IMG/VR virus record: IMGVR_UViG_3300042731_005759
Coordinates: 62,001 to 126,000 of that record
Reading direction: 5' to 3' (one strand)
Length of the DNA stretch: 64,000 nt
DNA from: a virus
Shown: positions 41,601 through 50,571 of the stretch, piece by piece
Position numbering within the stretch: the first letter of the stretch is position 1
How the letters are laid out: each line of letters begins with the position of its first letter
Made by a program: the position numbers and the translations under genes
The notes under the pieces: model-generated
What the model was told of the DNA's origin: nothing
What the model saw: only the letters and a program-made list of their open reading frames with translations
Database searches by the model: none

Positions 41601-43903
41601 ATTTAGGAAATGGTGCATATAATATATCAGTTCAAGATAGTAATGGTTGTATAGGTACAACCACAAGAATCCTATTGAAACAAGAAGTTTCCGCAACAGT
41701 AACACAATCTAATGTTACTTGTAATGGAGGATCAAATGGATCCATTACGGTATCCTCACCTACAGGTGGAAATGGTGTCCCATATAGTGTAAAATTAAAT
41801 AGTGGTTCTTATACAACAACATTCCCTAAAACTTACTCGAGTTTAAGTGCGGGGACGAACACTATAACCGTTAGAGATACTGACGGATGTACAAAAGAAT
41901 ATAGTATTACTATTACAGAACCAACTGCGGTTAATGTTACATCAAGTTCTGTGACACATCCAACATGTAATTACAGTAGTGATGGTGAAATAACAGTAAG
42001 TGCTACGGGTGGAACAGGCACTAAACAATATTCTATTAACGGTCTTTTATATCAGTCTTCAGGGACATTTACAGGATTAAGTGTTGGATCTCATACATTA
42101 TTTGCAAGAGACGAAAACAATTGTGTTGATACGGTATCGGTGACACTAAGTAAATCTCAGGTTACGGCAACCGTAACTCACACAAATGCAAGTTGTAATC
42201 TTGCAGATGGTGGTGGTTCGGGTACAATCACAGTATCCTCACCTACAGGTGGAAATGGAGGCACATACCAATCTAAATTGAATAGTGGGTCTTATACAAA
42301 TATAGGTACGTCAAAAACATATAGTAATGTGTCCGCAGGGACACACACAATTACCGTAAAAGATGGTAGTGGGTGTACAACATCATATTCTGTGACGATA
42401 ACACAACCAAACGCACTTACAATAGGGAGAACCATGGTAAACCCAACCTGTAGTAATAGTTCAGATGGATCAATAACATGGACAGTTGGGGGAGGAACGT
42501 CACCGTACTCATATACATTAAATGGTGATGTAACTGAAACCCTATCACATACAGGATTAACAACAGGTAGTTACACTTTGGAAGTAACAGATGATAACGG
42601 TTGTACAAAATCACGATTAGTTACGTTGAGTAAATCAGCGGTAACCGCATCATATAGTGTCAATAACCCTCTTTGTAATGGTGAATCAAATGGATCTGTA
42701 GAAATCACATCAATTACAGGAGGTAATGGTGGAACCTACCAATATCAATGGGATGGTGGAACATGGACAAACTTCTCAGGTTCCGCAATAATAGGTTTTC
42801 AATCTGCGGGAACATATACATTAAAAGTGAGAGACAGTCAACAATGTACAACAACATATTCTGTGAACTTAGGTCAACCATCAGCCCTTAATTTAAGTCT
42901 ATCACCAACAGGTCCAACGTGTTGGGATGGTAGTGACGGAGAAATTACTGTTACTGGTACAGGTGGAACTTCACCATACACTTATAAAATCGGTTCAGGT
43001 AATTACCAAATCTCAAATACATTTACTGGTTTAACTGACGGATCATACATAGTTACAATAAGAGATGCGAATAGTTGTACTAATTCGGCAAGTACTACGG
43101 TATCTACATCAGCACCATCGGCAACATTTACAACAACGGATGTTTCTTGTAATGGTGGTTCTAATGGTTTAATAAATGTTGCAAATCCAACAGGTGGTAG
43201 TGGATCGGGATATTACCATAGACTTAATAATGGATTATGGGTATTAACTTTCCCTTACAATTATGGTGCTTTATCCGCGGGAACATACACAATCGATATA
43301 AAGGATGGTGATTCATGTGAAAAGTCTTACAGTGTCACCGTGTCTCAACCTACAGCGGGTACCGCATCTATTTTAAGTTACGTATCTGGTAGTAATGGTT
43401 CTATAACTGTTACATCCTCAGGAGGTACATGGAATAAAACTTATAGATTATATGAAGATACTGCGTCACCTTATACAAATAGTGGGGGTGTACTAACAGC
43501 CACAATCACAGGTGTTACCTCATCAAATCCATCACAAACATTCTCCAACCTCTCCGAAGGTTACTATTACGTTGTTATAACTGACGCTAATGGTTGTACC
43601 GCAACATCGGCAGTACAAAGTACTTTCGCAGGTTCAGTAGGAGATCTTAAAATTAGTAGGTGTGGTGATAGTGTAATATACTATGCAAATAGTCAATTTG
43701 GTTGTAGTGAAGGGAACGATCTATTGATGCCATTTGGATTTAATATTGGAGATATAGTTCAATTTGCGGTAGGGACGGATTGCCCACACGGTACTACTTA
43801 TTGTGGTGAAATAACAGCAACTGATCAAAGTAATGAATCAACAGCAATATTAACAAGTGAATTTACACAGGATGATTGTAACTCACCTGACTGTAATGAA
43901 TAA
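38672..43903 (+). CDS. Adhesin-like fibre protein with cadherin-like and SprB repeats
   Basis: 1743 residues. Residues 1-85 are a beta-rich N-terminal domain ([15 protein letters not shown]) clearly related to the start of the gene at 47231. Residues 86-228 are an SPSP linker with two NCDFDVD motifs. Residues 231-531 are three cadherin-like repeats, each with a Ca-site-like D-x-D-S-G ([30 protein letters not shown]). Residues 532-1655 are about 14 SprB-type repeats, with C-x-x-x-x-D/N-G-x-I near the start and G-x-Y-x-V-x-x-x-D-x-x-G/x-C near the end. The C-terminal domain is Cys-rich ([19 protein letters not shown]). SprB is the mobile surface adhesin of gliding Flavobacterium. A phage fibre built from the same repeats probably contacts the host surface or imitates it. 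Domain calls are by pattern. Confidence 0.7.
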   Translation: MSQVRYFDVTISSGTSHSTYIIYYDQVNASNIATRVSTNLPATGVTYSDLTSLNGVRVQVPYTATTILLYNNSCVVDDEIILPTPIPTSTPTPTPSPSPSPSPSPSPSPSPSPTPSPSPSPSPSPTPNCDFDVDIDIATPTPTPSPSPSPSPSPSPSPTPNPTPNPTPSPSPSPSPSPSPSPSPTPTFSPTPSATPNPTASPTPSPSPSPSPSPTPSPTPNCDFDVDVEMNLAPTGFTPFAFQQFENTATGTTIATLSASDPDSGDTHTFSLVSGSGSTDNASFTLSSAGVLKNAVVFNYETKSSYSIRVRVTDQGGLSFEGTRTVSVRNVNETPYGLTLSNNTQNENTATGTTIGTFSGLDVDSGETFTYTLSGSGNDNASFTLSSAGVLKNAIVFNYEVKNSYSIEVTVTDSGNNTYTDTFTISVLDVNETPTNITLSSSSIDENVPTGTTIGTFSSSDPDSGNTFTYSLVSGTGSSGNGSFYIDGTSLKSNVVFDYETQSSYSIRVRSTDQGGLYVEKILTISITDISVSGTATVTNLNCYNDSSGTIEVTSQSGGDSPYTYSINGISYQSSTSFTGLGAGTYTVYIKDDNGEIGTLSKTITQPPVLSVTDSHTDPTCYGGSDGEIVFSVAGGTGEKTYTINGDVTTDTTHTGLTAGTYTFIATDENGCTDSRSVTLSVTQVSVNFDGSDVSCNGDSDGSIRVFCPTGGSGSGYEVKIGSNAYQNLPTGCGFGDGVNYTALTAGTYTITVKDGDGCERQYTRVITEPTTLSASASGTLPTCSNSSDGTITVTASGGTSPYEYDLANTGYQTSNVFSNLSSGSYTGRVRDNNGCIGAFSVDITRTQVSATVTQTNVTCNGDDDGTITVTSPSGGTGTGYEVKLNSNGTYVNLETETYSNLAPGTYTVYVKDSNDCERTYSITITENAVVTASVTSTDPTCFGNTDGSITVTGSGGTGSYTYSIGSGYQASNTFTNLGNGAYNISVQDSNGCIGTTTRILLKQEVSATVTQSNVTCNGGSNGSITVSSPTGGNGVPYSVKLNSGSYTTTFPKTYSSLSAGTNTITVRDTDGCTKEYSITITEPTAVNVTSSSVTHPTCNYSSDGEITVSATGGTGTKQYSINGLLYQSSGTFTGLSVGSHTLFARDENNCVDTVSVTLSKSQVTATVTHTNASCNLADGGGSGTITVSSPTGGNGGTYQSKLNSGSYTNIGTSKTYSNVSAGTHTITVKDGSGCTTSYSVTITQPNALTIGRTMVNPTCSNSSDGSITWTVGGGTSPYSYTLNGDVTETLSHTGLTTGSYTLEVTDDNGCTKSRLVTLSKSAVTASYSVNNPLCNGESNGSVEITSITGGNGGTYQYQWDGGTWTNFSGSAIIGFQSAGTYTLKVRDSQQCTTTYSVNLGQPSALNLSLSPTGPTCWDGSDGEITVTGTGGTSPYTYKIGSGNYQISNTFTGLTDGSYIVTIRDANSCTNSASTTVSTSAPSATFTTTDVSCNGGSNGLINVANPTGGSGSGYYHRLNNGLWVLTFPYNYGALSAGTYTIDIKDGDSCEKSYSVTVSQPTAGTASILSYVSGSNGSITVTSSGGTWNKTYRLYEDTASPYTNSGGVLTATITGVTSSNPSQTFSNLSEGYYYVVITDANGCTATSAVQSTFAGSVGDLKISRCGDSVIYYANSQFGCSEGNDLLMPFGFNIGDIVQFAVGTDCPHGTTYCGEITATDQSNESTAILTSEFTQDDCNSPDCNE
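38918..39357 (+). repeat. SPSP linker with two NCDFDVD motifs
   Basis: Pro/Ser/Thr linker of about 140 codons in the same dialect as 35897-38171. Motif copies start at 39053 and 39332; the second ends [10 protein letters not shown] and runs straight into the first cadherin-like repeat. Confidence 0.9.
39362..40264 (+). repeat. Three cadherin-like repeats
   Basis: Three units of about 100 codons, each with ENTATGTTI or [10 protein letters not shown]-x-D-S-G, V-x-F-x-Y-E and a final ITDI/VLDV/VRNV strand followed by NETP. Repeats one and two share long stretches such as [15 protein letters not shown]. Confidence 0.8.
40265..43636 (+). repeat. About 14 SprB-type repeats in alternating A/B order
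   Basis: Units of about 75 codons (type A, with S-D-G-x-I-T-V-x-x-x-G-G-T-x-x-Y-x-Y) alternate with units of about 82 codons (type B, with T-G-G-x-G-x-x-Y-x-x-K-L-N). From repeat 2 to repeat 13 the order is strictly A-B, so the duplicated unit is a two-domain block of about 158 residues. Confidence 0.8.
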
Positions 43904-43932
43904 ACAAATAAAAACTTTTTTGAAAAGTATGA

Positions 43933-43940
43933 TATTTATT
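43933..43940 (+). promoter_or_regulatory. TATTTATT motif, candidate late promoter
   Basis: TATTTATT lies 26 bases before ATG 43967. A small hairpin ACTTTT/AAAAGT (around 43914-43929) just before it could end the preceding transcript weakly. Confidence 0.3.
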
Positions 43941-43966
43941 AATAAAGATTTTAAAACTAAAAAATT

Positions 43967-44509
43967 ATGGCTTATCAAGTAACATTTACATTAAATGCGT
44001 TGTACACAGGTACAACGGAAGCGGACAACTTTACAATAGTTGGGAAACATTCAAACGGTTCCCCCGCAGATACAACAATAGCAACAGGGGTCGCTAAGGC
44101 GGATTTAATCGCGGGAGTAACCTACCAAGTTGCAGATACAATAACAGGAGGTACAGTAACCTCAACAGGGACATGTACTAATTCTGTGAATTGGGTTGGA
44201 CAAGGAGGTGCGGCACCAACGGCAACACCACAAGCAACACTAGGACCAACGGCAACACCATCGGAAATTTCATATTACCAATTTAGTTACTGTGATACTG
44301 GTGATCAACCACAAGGAGTTACAACTGTTGACGTATCATCAGATGAGTTAACGGCAGCAGGATTTAATGCATTACCATCACCAGGTAACCCAACTCTTGA
44401 ATTCCAAGGGTTAGGTGGTTGTTATGAATACAGACAGGTAGAAGCAAGTAGTAGTGATGGTCGTCTCATTTTGACCGTGAACGAATGTACTTGTGATGAG
44501 TCGGCATAA
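43967..44509 (+). CDS. Minimal display protein: N-domain, short linker, Cys domain
   Basis: 180 residues, the smallest member of the array. Residues 1-82 are a beta-rich N-terminal domain ending at TGTCTNSVNW. A short linker follows ([18 protein letters not shown]), then a domain of about 80 residues opening YYQFSYCDTGD, with GGCYEYRQVEA in the middle and a final C-T-C (NECTCDES). The same Cys layout recurs at 47231 (twice) and 48604 (twice). It gives the basic plan of the array: anchor, tether, Cys module. A terminator follows the gene. Function unknown; a virion decoration or short fibre is likely. Confidence 0.55.
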   Translation: MAYQVTFTLNALYTGTTEADNFTIVGKHSNGSPADTTIATGVAKADLIAGVTYQVADTITGGTVTSTGTCTNSVNWVGQGGAAPTATPQATLGPTATPSEISYYQFSYCDTGDQPQGVTTVDVSSDELTAAGFNALPSPGNPTLEFQGLGGCYEYRQVEASSSDGRLILTVNECTCDESA

Positions 44510-44540
44510 TTCAAAAACTAAGTCATAAAGTTTATATTAA

Positions 44541-44566
44541 AAAACCCTCACTCGAGGGTTTTTTTA
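44541..44566 (+). terminator. Rho-independent terminator
   Basis: AAAACCCTC/GAGGGTTTT, a 9-bp perfect stem with loop ACTC, followed by further Ts. A TATTTATA motif restarts 16 bases later. Confidence 0.85.
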
Positions 44567-44581
44567 TTTCTATTATAAAAG

Positions 44582-44589
44582 TATTTATA
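44582..44589 (+). promoter_or_regulatory. TATTTATA motif, candidate late promoter
   Basis: TATTTATA-ACAT-ATG: the motif ends 4 bases before ATG 44594. The same 15 bases, TATTTATAACATATG, occur at 57718-57732. Confidence 0.4.
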
Positions 44590-44593
44590 ACAT

Positions 44594-45889
44594 ATGGGAT
44601 TAGTAGTTAGGTTATATGACATAGTTTCACCCAATAAATTCAAGTTGAGTATTGGGTTATCACCGTATGGTAATTTTGATCAAATAGTGGGATCAGAAGC
44701 CAATGGATATTTTCTACCGTCAACTACGGGAACTACAGACACCACCCATAGAAATTATAGGACAGATCCTATATGTATAACAGATAATAACCCCGAGATT
44801 ACGGGTTCAACATGTTCTGTATATGAATCTTTGACATTTGATACGAGATATTTTCTGAAATTAGAGGATACATCAAATCTTGTAAATCAATGTGATACTA
44901 ATCCATGTATTGATAATACGGAAAAGAGACATATAATTGAAAGTATATATATCAGTGATAGTAAGACGTTTGATTGTTATGACAAGATTAAATTTGATGT
45001 GGATTATGTATGTTTAACTCCCACACCTACTCCAAGTGCAACACCTAATCCAACCCCTAATCCTACTACATTACCGAATCCAACCCCCAACCCAACACCT
45101 GAACCTACCGCAAATCCAACACCTAATCCTACCGCAGATCCAACACCACAACCAACACCTCAGTGTTTACGTTACATAATAACAGTCACTGACCAAAAGG
45201 TTGCATTAGTAGTAACGTATACGGATTGTGCGACTGGTTTAACAGATACGGAAACTATAAATCCATCAACATCTGAAACCCTTTGTTCACTAACTCAACC
45301 AGTGAGATCATCAGGTACCCTACAATACTACATTGGTGAGGGTACAGATAACTGTGCAAATGCACCTACTCCGAATCCAACACCTAATCCTACCGCTAAC
45401 CCAACACCTAATCCAACTGCGGAACCTACACCTGAACCAACACCTGAACCTACAGGTTTATGTATAGAAGTTTCAGATTTTGTGGCGAGAACTGACTTAT
45501 CAACAACTTTTACTTGGGAAGACTGTGATGGGAATAGTTATAGTATGAATATACCTGCAGGAGACGCGGCACCACCTTCATCGGGGCCATGTGTTAGACA
45601 AGGTACTGTATCATGGGTACCATCAGGCGGAAATGCGAGGGTAGACTTAGCGATAAGTCCTTCAGGACTTTGTGATGGTGGTGAACCAGTTACAACACAG
45701 TGTTATAATTACACATTATCAGTACCTAGTATGGGTGAAACTACGAGTACTTTCTCATATACCGCATGTAATGGAGACGAGAGGACATGGACAGGATTGT
45801 CTGGTGATAATACATCAGTATGTGCACAAGATGGTACGGTAAGTGTAACATCGGGACCTGGAACATACTATAAAGGAAGTGCATGTTAA
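44594..45889 (+). CDS. Display protein with NPTPNPT linkers and three Cys modules
   Basis: 431 residues. The N-terminal part (residues 1-140) is longer than in other members and Cys-containing (NQCDTNPCIDN). Two NPTPNPT/EPTPEPT linkers (near 142-188 and 257-288) separate three small Cys-bearing beta modules: CLRYIITVTDQKVALVV, CIEVSDFVARTDLSTTF and CYNYTLSVPSMGETTST. Each has a T-x-x-x-C-x-G or similar turn. The three modules look like diverged copies of one domain. No known family. A 32-bp block in its second linker (45410-45441) is identical to blocks in the genes at 45901 and 48604. Probably an exposed fibre or decoration protein. Confidence 0.55.
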   Translation: MGLVVRLYDIVSPNKFKLSIGLSPYGNFDQIVGSEANGYFLPSTTGTTDTTHRNYRTDPICITDNNPEITGSTCSVYESLTFDTRYFLKLEDTSNLVNQCDTNPCIDNTEKRHIIESIYISDSKTFDCYDKIKFDVDYVCLTPTPTPSATPNPTPNPTTLPNPTPNPTPEPTANPTPNPTADPTPQPTPQCLRYIITVTDQKVALVVTYTDCATGLTDTETINPSTSETLCSLTQPVRSSGTLQYYIGEGTDNCANAPTPNPTPNPTANPTPNPTAEPTPEPTPEPTGLCIEVSDFVARTDLSTTFTWEDCDGNSYSMNIPAGDAAPPSSGPCVRQGTVSWVPSGGNARVDLAISPSGLCDGGEPVTTQCYNYTLSVPSMGETTSTFSYTACNGDERTWTGLSGDNTSVCAQDGTVSVTSGPGTYYKGSAC

Positions 45890-45900
45890 TACAATAAAAA

Positions 45901-47181
45901 ATGGCAAGAAAGGTTAGGATAGATTTAAGTTTAGACAACACTCACAGTTTGAGTGATTTTCCTGTTGACTTATATAGTGGAACAACTAGTGGGACTACAA
46001 CTGAGTTAGTTTTTGCGAATATTACAGAGGGACCTGTAGTATTAGAAGTGGAAGACAGTGTTTTAAATATTGTCAATGGAGAGCACCCATTTTTCTATGT
46101 TAGGTTTTCTTCTGAAGGATGTCATGATGAAATTGTTAAAGTTCAAGTACCGAGAGTAGATTGTACTTTATGTGTTTCATTTATACCATATGGGTTTACA
46201 CCAACACCAAATCCAACGGAGACCCCATTACCTACTCCTGAACCTACTCCTAATCCTACTAATGAACCAACACCTAATCCTACTAATGAACCTACACCTA
46301 ATCCCACTCCTAATCCTACTAATGAACCAACACCTAATCCTACCGCAGATCCAACACCTGAACCTACACCTAATCCTACCGCAGACCCAACTCCTAATCC
46401 AACTGCAGAACCAACACCTAATCCTACACCGAATCCAACTGCGGAACCTACACCTGAACCAACAGAAAATATTATAGTTGCGGGTGTAAGATTGACTATT
46501 CCTTATACAAATTCGGAAGACGCATGTGCTGGTAGTAATAAAAACCAAAGTAATCACGCATATATCCTTGAAGGATCAAGTATATTCACATTAGTCAACG
46601 GGTATTTACTAATCGACGGAAGTCAACTTACGATGGTAGGATCGGTGGATTATGATTTATATTATGGTGATGAAACAATTTCAACAAACTCATTAGAACA
46701 GAGTATAGGTACAGTAAATGGTGCGTCACCATCGGGATGGTATTTAGTTGATTCGACTTCAACTACAAATATACCTTTAAGTTCGAAAGTATTAGCAACA
46801 GTAAATGACACGTATAATCCAACAACAATAAGTTTTAGTCTTTGTGTAACCCCTGAACCAACACCCGAAGAAACACCAGCTGAAGAAAGTGGTTTAGTTA
46901 AAATTATAGATTGTGATCTGTTGGATGAAAATGGTCAAGCACCACCAGGGGCGAGTTACTATTTGATAGACCCAACTGAAACTTGTATATCAGGGCAATT
47001 ATCACTGACATCAACCTTATTATCTGCAGGGGATATTATATATTATCGTGTAGGTGATCAAACTTGTTCGGGATCCATTATGTGTGCTCAAGTACAGAAT
47101 GGAACCTTTACAGGTACACCAGATGCAACAAGGAGTGGTGAAAACATATTCCCATCTTGTAGTGAATGTTACATACCATAA
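45901..47181 (+). CDS. Display protein with NPTNEPT linker and C-terminal Cys domain
   Basis: 426 residues. Residues 1-98 form a beta-rich N-terminal domain ending CTLCVSFIPYG; the gene at 50572 has the related CTLGVSFIEK. Residues about 100-188 are a linker of [11 protein letters not shown] units. A beta module follows (VAGVRLTIPYTNSEDACAG), then a short EPTPEET linker and a final Cys domain: VKIIDCDLLDENG, then GDIIYYRVGDQTCSG and CSECYIP. Its linker holds a 56-bp sequence (46408-46463) identical to one in the gene at 48604. The gap to the previous gene is 11 bases. Role inferred as a surface-exposed virion protein. Confidence 0.55.
   Translation: MARKVRIDLSLDNTHSLSDFPVDLYSGTTSGTTTELVFANITEGPVVLEVEDSVLNIVNGEHPFFYVRFSSEGCHDEIVKVQVPRVDCTLCVSFIPYGFTPTPNPTETPLPTPEPTPNPTNEPTPNPTNEPTPNPTPNPTNEPTPNPTADPTPEPTPNPTADPTPNPTAEPTPNPTPNPTAEPTPEPTENIIVAGVRLTIPYTNSEDACAGSNKNQSNHAYILEGSSIFTLVNGYLLIDGSQLTMVGSVDYDLYYGDETISTNSLEQSIGTVNGASPSGWYLVDSTSTTNIPLSSKVLATVNDTYNPTTISFSLCVTPEPTPEETPAEESGLVKIIDCDLLDENGQAPPGASYYLIDPTETCISGQLSLTSTLLSAGDIIYYRVGDQTCSGSIMCAQVQNGTFTGTPDATRSGENIFPSCSECYIP
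46198..46464 (+). repeat. [11 protein letters not shown] linker repeat
   Basis: About 89 codons of Pro/Thr/Asn/Glu repeat. It contains the 56-bp stretch shared exactly with 48976-49031, in the same reading frame. Confidence 0.9.
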
Positions 47182-47208
47182 AAAATAAAAGTAATTGGAT
47201 ATAAAGAG

Positions 47209-47216
47209 TATTTATA
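47209..47216 (+). promoter_or_regulatory. TATTTATA motif, candidate late promoter
   Basis: TATTTATA lies 14 bases before ATG 47231. Confidence 0.35.
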
Positions 47217-47230
47217 ATATAAAAGATTAA

Positions 47231-48532
47231 ATGACGTTAAATTATACAGTTACATTAACGGGGGGAACCGACAACGGAACCTACACAATATATTACAATC
47301 AAGTTGATCCGTCTAATATTGCAACCATTTATGGGTCATCAACTCCTGCGACTAATCTAACGTTATCACAAGTACAAAGTGGTGTAATTGTTACAATACC
47401 AGCGAGTTCTTCATTAATTATATTTGTAAACGATAATCCAAATTTTGCGACTGATTGTGGGACAAATCAGGTAGTATATAATATTGTACCTGATGCAACA
47501 CAACCACCAACCGCAACACCACTACCAACTGCAAACCCATCATCAACTCCAACAGCAACACAAGCACCAACACCTGAACCCACACCTAATCCTACACCTG
47601 AACCTACACCTGATCCGACACCTGCTCCAACAGGTGTAGAAGCAACATATAAGTTTTGTCAATGTGGTGGGGAAGGAACGGTTGCGGATTCGGCCCAATT
47701 ACAGTTCAACACAGGAACTTGTATATATTTAACAGCAACACAATTAGGTGGAGTACCATCTGCGGGGGACACTGTGTTTATGAGTGACGCATATTGTTAT
47801 GAGTATGATAGTATGGAACAAGGTAACGCAACCTCTTTAACAGTCAATAACACAACTTGTGTATGTGCGACTCCTGAACCTTCACCTGAACCAACCCCTA
47901 ACCCAACACCAGTAGAATTAAGAAATTTAAAATTTGAACATTGTACAGATATAGAGACTTCACCTCTTAGTGAAGAAGTTACGACTGAAAACGCACAATT
48001 AAATCTACCGATCTATCTTACAGCAACTGAATATGGTAGTACACCATCATTGGGTGATACATTACGAGTTGATGTGGGTGATAATACTCTTAAGTGTTAT
48101 GAATATGTAGGGATAGAAGAGGGACCATGGAGTGATTCCTACAGTATCGTTAATACTAGTTGTACGTGTCCACCTCCTGAACCTACTCCTCCACCAACAG
48201 GAACTCAAAACACATATTACATAACAACACCATCACGATCCCTCCTTCAATTATGTGCCGCTAATTATAACTTAAGTACAGTAATAACTTGTTCTGCTAG
48301 TAGTATACCATTGATGCTCGGTGAAACAGTATACGATGAATTTGGAGATCCATTCCCAAGTGATGATGGAACAGTTGAAAGTCCTAAGTTTCATGCGATC
48401 ACCACTTTAGATAATCAATCAATGGATACACTAATATCACCTTGGAGTTATATTCAAATTGATCAAAATGGTATTGTCGTAGATGTTGGTACCAATGATT
48501 GTGATACAGAGGGTGGGGGGAACCCATACTAA
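47231..48532 (+). CDS. Display protein, paralogue N-domain with two Cys modules
   Basis: 433 residues. The N-terminal domain (YTIYYNQVDPSNIAT, then PATNLTLSQV) is plainly paralogous to that of the adhesin at 38672 ([25 protein letters not shown]). [10 protein letters not shown] linker follows near residues 92-135. Two tandem Cys modules come next: YKFCQCGGEG to CVCATPE and LKFEHCTDIE to CTCPPPE. Each has the GDTxxxxxxxCYEY core and a closing C-x-C. A last module without that core opens YYITTPSRSLLQLCAANYN. In-frame recombination between flanking linkers at 46408 and 48976 would remove this gene entirely. Function unknown; probably virion surface. Confidence 0.55.
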   Translation: MTLNYTVTLTGGTDNGTYTIYYNQVDPSNIATIYGSSTPATNLTLSQVQSGVIVTIPASSSLIIFVNDNPNFATDCGTNQVVYNIVPDATQPPTATPLPTANPSSTPTATQAPTPEPTPNPTPEPTPDPTPAPTGVEATYKFCQCGGEGTVADSAQLQFNTGTCIYLTATQLGGVPSAGDTVFMSDAYCYEYDSMEQGNATSLTVNNTTCVCATPEPSPEPTPNPTPVELRNLKFEHCTDIETSPLSEEVTTENAQLNLPIYLTATEYGSTPSLGDTLRVDVGDNTLKCYEYVGIEEGPWSDSYSIVNTSCTCPPPEPTPPPTGTQNTYYITTPSRSLLQLCAANYNLSTVITCSASSIPLMLGETVYDEFGDPFPSDDGTVESPKFHAITTLDNQSMDTLISPWSYIQIDQNGIVVDVGTNDCDTEGGGNPY

Positions 48533-48576
48533 AACTTAAATTTAATTTTTAACCTCATACAATCTACATTCTAAAG

Positions 48577-48584
48577 TATTTATA
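48577..48584 (+). promoter_or_regulatory. TATTTATA motif, candidate late promoter
   Basis: TATTTATA lies 19 bases before ATG 48604. Confidence 0.35.
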
Positions 48585-48603
48585 ACAATATAGGTGATAC
48601 TTT

Positions 48604-50562
48604 ATGGGTGTAAGATTAACGGTCAATAATTTATATAATAATGGTGTGTGTTCTGAGTATGGGATATACACTGCCACAACGTACAATGGGGACCCATATG
48701 TGATCCCTCCAAGTGCAACATTTTTAGGTGAACACTCACTTCCTTACGAATTTACCTTAAGTAGTATTACAAGTGGACCTATTTATGTATTTGTTGAACA
48801 TTGTGACAATCATATTTTACCACCACCAAACGAAGATCCAAAAAGACAAGGTGGATTTCAAGTAAAATTGGTAAACATTGACTGTGAACCTGATTGTCCT
48901 ATTGGACCGACAGGTACACCTAATCCAACTGCTTTCCCAACCGCAACACCTCAACCAACTCCTAACCCAACTAATGAACCAACACCTAATCCTACACCGA
49001 ATCCAACTGCGGAACCTACACCTGAACCAACTAATCAACCAACACCATCCCCAAGTCCAACACCTAACTGTGACTTCGATATAGATATTGATTTTGGTAC
49101 GACACCAACTCCGACCCCTACAACTAACTGTGATTTTGACGTAGATATTGATTTCGGTACTACCCCCACACCAACATCCACACCTAACTGTGACTTCGAT
49201 ATAGATATTGATTTGGGTACCACACCAACTCCAACACCAACTAATAATTGTGATTTTGATGTTGATGTAGATATTCTTACACCAACTCCAACACCAACTA
49301 ATAATTGTGATTTTGATGTTGATGTAGATATCCTTGTACCAACACCATCACCATCACCTTCACCAACTAATAATTGTGATTTTGATGTTGATATAGATAT
49401 TGTTACTCCGACACCAGTACCAAGTCCAACATCTACACCTAATTGTGATTTCGATATTGACATAGATATTGTAACTCCAACATCTACACCTAATCCAACA
49501 TCTACACCGAATTGTGACTTTGATGTAGACATAGATATTGCAACACCAACACCAACACCTAATCCATCATCTACACCTAACCCATCATCAACACCTAATC
49601 CAACACCTAACCCTACTGCAAATTGTGACTTTGATGTAGACATAGATATTGCAACACCAACACCTACACCATTACCAAGTAGTACACCACTACCGTCATC
49701 TACACCTAACGCAACCCCTAATCCAACCCCTAATCCAACCCCTAATCCAACACCTAACCCAACTAATGAACCAACACCTAATCCAACACCTAACCCAACA
49801 TCAACACCTAATTGTAATTTTGCTGTTGATGTAGATATTGCAACACCAACACCGACACCTAATGCGACTAATCAACCCACACCTAACCCAACTAATGAAC
49901 CAACCCCTAACCCTACCGCAAATCCAACATCAACCCCTAATCCAACACCTAACGCAACCCCTAATCCAACCCCTAACCCTACCGCAAATCCAACAAGCAC
50001 ACCTATTCCAACCCCAACTCCAACTGAAGGTGGAGGTGGAGGTGGCACACAGTATTGGGAGTTAGAATTTTGTGGTAGTGAAGCGACAGCACTTATATAT
50101 CTGATAGATAACCTCTCTCAGTACGAACCAGGTGATGTAATATCTTATGGTGGAGATTGTTATACTACAGTTCAAGTCACAACACCACCTAATAAGGCAA
50201 TATTAATAAATCCTGACAATACCTTTACAGACTGTTCTCAATGTACAGGTAGTATGACACCAACATCAACACCTAGTCCTTCTGCAACGGAAGAGGCGAC
50301 TTATTGGGTTCTAAGAACATGTGACGGTGGGCCAACTTTAAATGTTATACATGACCCATTCCTTAACCTAAATCAAGGTGCTGCGGTTTACGCCAATAAT
50401 GAATGTTATGAATTATTTGCTTTAACCTCAGATGATTCAGGTTTAATACTCCACAGTGGAGAATACGAAAATTGTACGGCATGTATAAATGATAATGACC
50501 TACCTCAGGAGGGTATAGAAAATGAGGAAGTAGGACCTACACCAACTCCAACAGAAGAATAA
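48604..50562 (+). CDS. Display protein with ten NCDFDVDID motifs and two Cys modules
   Basis: 652 residues. Residues 1-100 are a beta-rich N-terminal domain ending VNIDCEPDC. Residues about 103-475 are a Pro/Thr linker holding ten copies of the NCDF-D-V/I-D-V/I-D motif. The residues after each copy vary (FGTTP, LGTTP, ILTPT, ILVPT, IVTPT, IATPT). The last copy is degenerate (NCNFAVDVD). A GGGGGG hinge leads to two Cys modules, [11 protein letters not shown] to CSQCTG and [10 protein letters not shown] to CTACIN, both with the GD or GA-x-x-x-x-x-CY core. The chain ends in linker-like sequence (PTPTPTEE), as if a further module were missing. Confidence 0.6.
   Translation: MGVRLTVNNLYNNGVCSEYGIYTATTYNGDPYVIPPSATFLGEHSLPYEFTLSSITSGPIYVFVEHCDNHILPPPNEDPKRQGGFQVKLVNIDCEPDCPIGPTGTPNPTAFPTATPQPTPNPTNEPTPNPTPNPTAEPTPEPTNQPTPSPSPTPNCDFDIDIDFGTTPTPTPTTNCDFDVDIDFGTTPTPTSTPNCDFDIDIDLGTTPTPTPTNNCDFDVDVDILTPTPTPTNNCDFDVDVDILVPTPSPSPSPTNNCDFDVDIDIVTPTPVPSPTSTPNCDFDIDIDIVTPTSTPNPTSTPNCDFDVDIDIATPTPTPNPSSTPNPSSTPNPTPNPTANCDFDVDIDIATPTPTPLPSSTPLPSSTPNATPNPTPNPTPNPTPNPTNEPTPNPTPNPTSTPNCNFAVDVDIATPTPTPNATNQPTPNPTNEPTPNPTANPTSTPNPTPNATPNPTPNPTANPTSTPIPTPTPTEGGGGGGTQYWELEFCGSEATALIYLIDNLSQYEPGDVISYGGDCYTTVQVTTPPNKAILINPDNTFTDCSQCTGSMTPTSTPSPSATEEATYWVLRTCDGGPTLNVIHDPFLNLNQGAAVYANNECYELFALTSDDSGLILHSGEYENCTACINDNDLPQEGIENEEVGPTPTPTEE
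48910..50028 (+). repeat. Pro/Thr linker with ten NCDFDVDID motifs
   Basis: About 370 codons. Motif copies run from 49066 to the degenerate copy at 49810. The stretch holds the 56-bp block 48976-49031 identical to 46408-46463. Linker dialect changes along it, from NPTNEPT to TPTPT to NPTPNPT. Confidence 0.93.
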
Positions 50563-50571
50563 TTATAAGAT

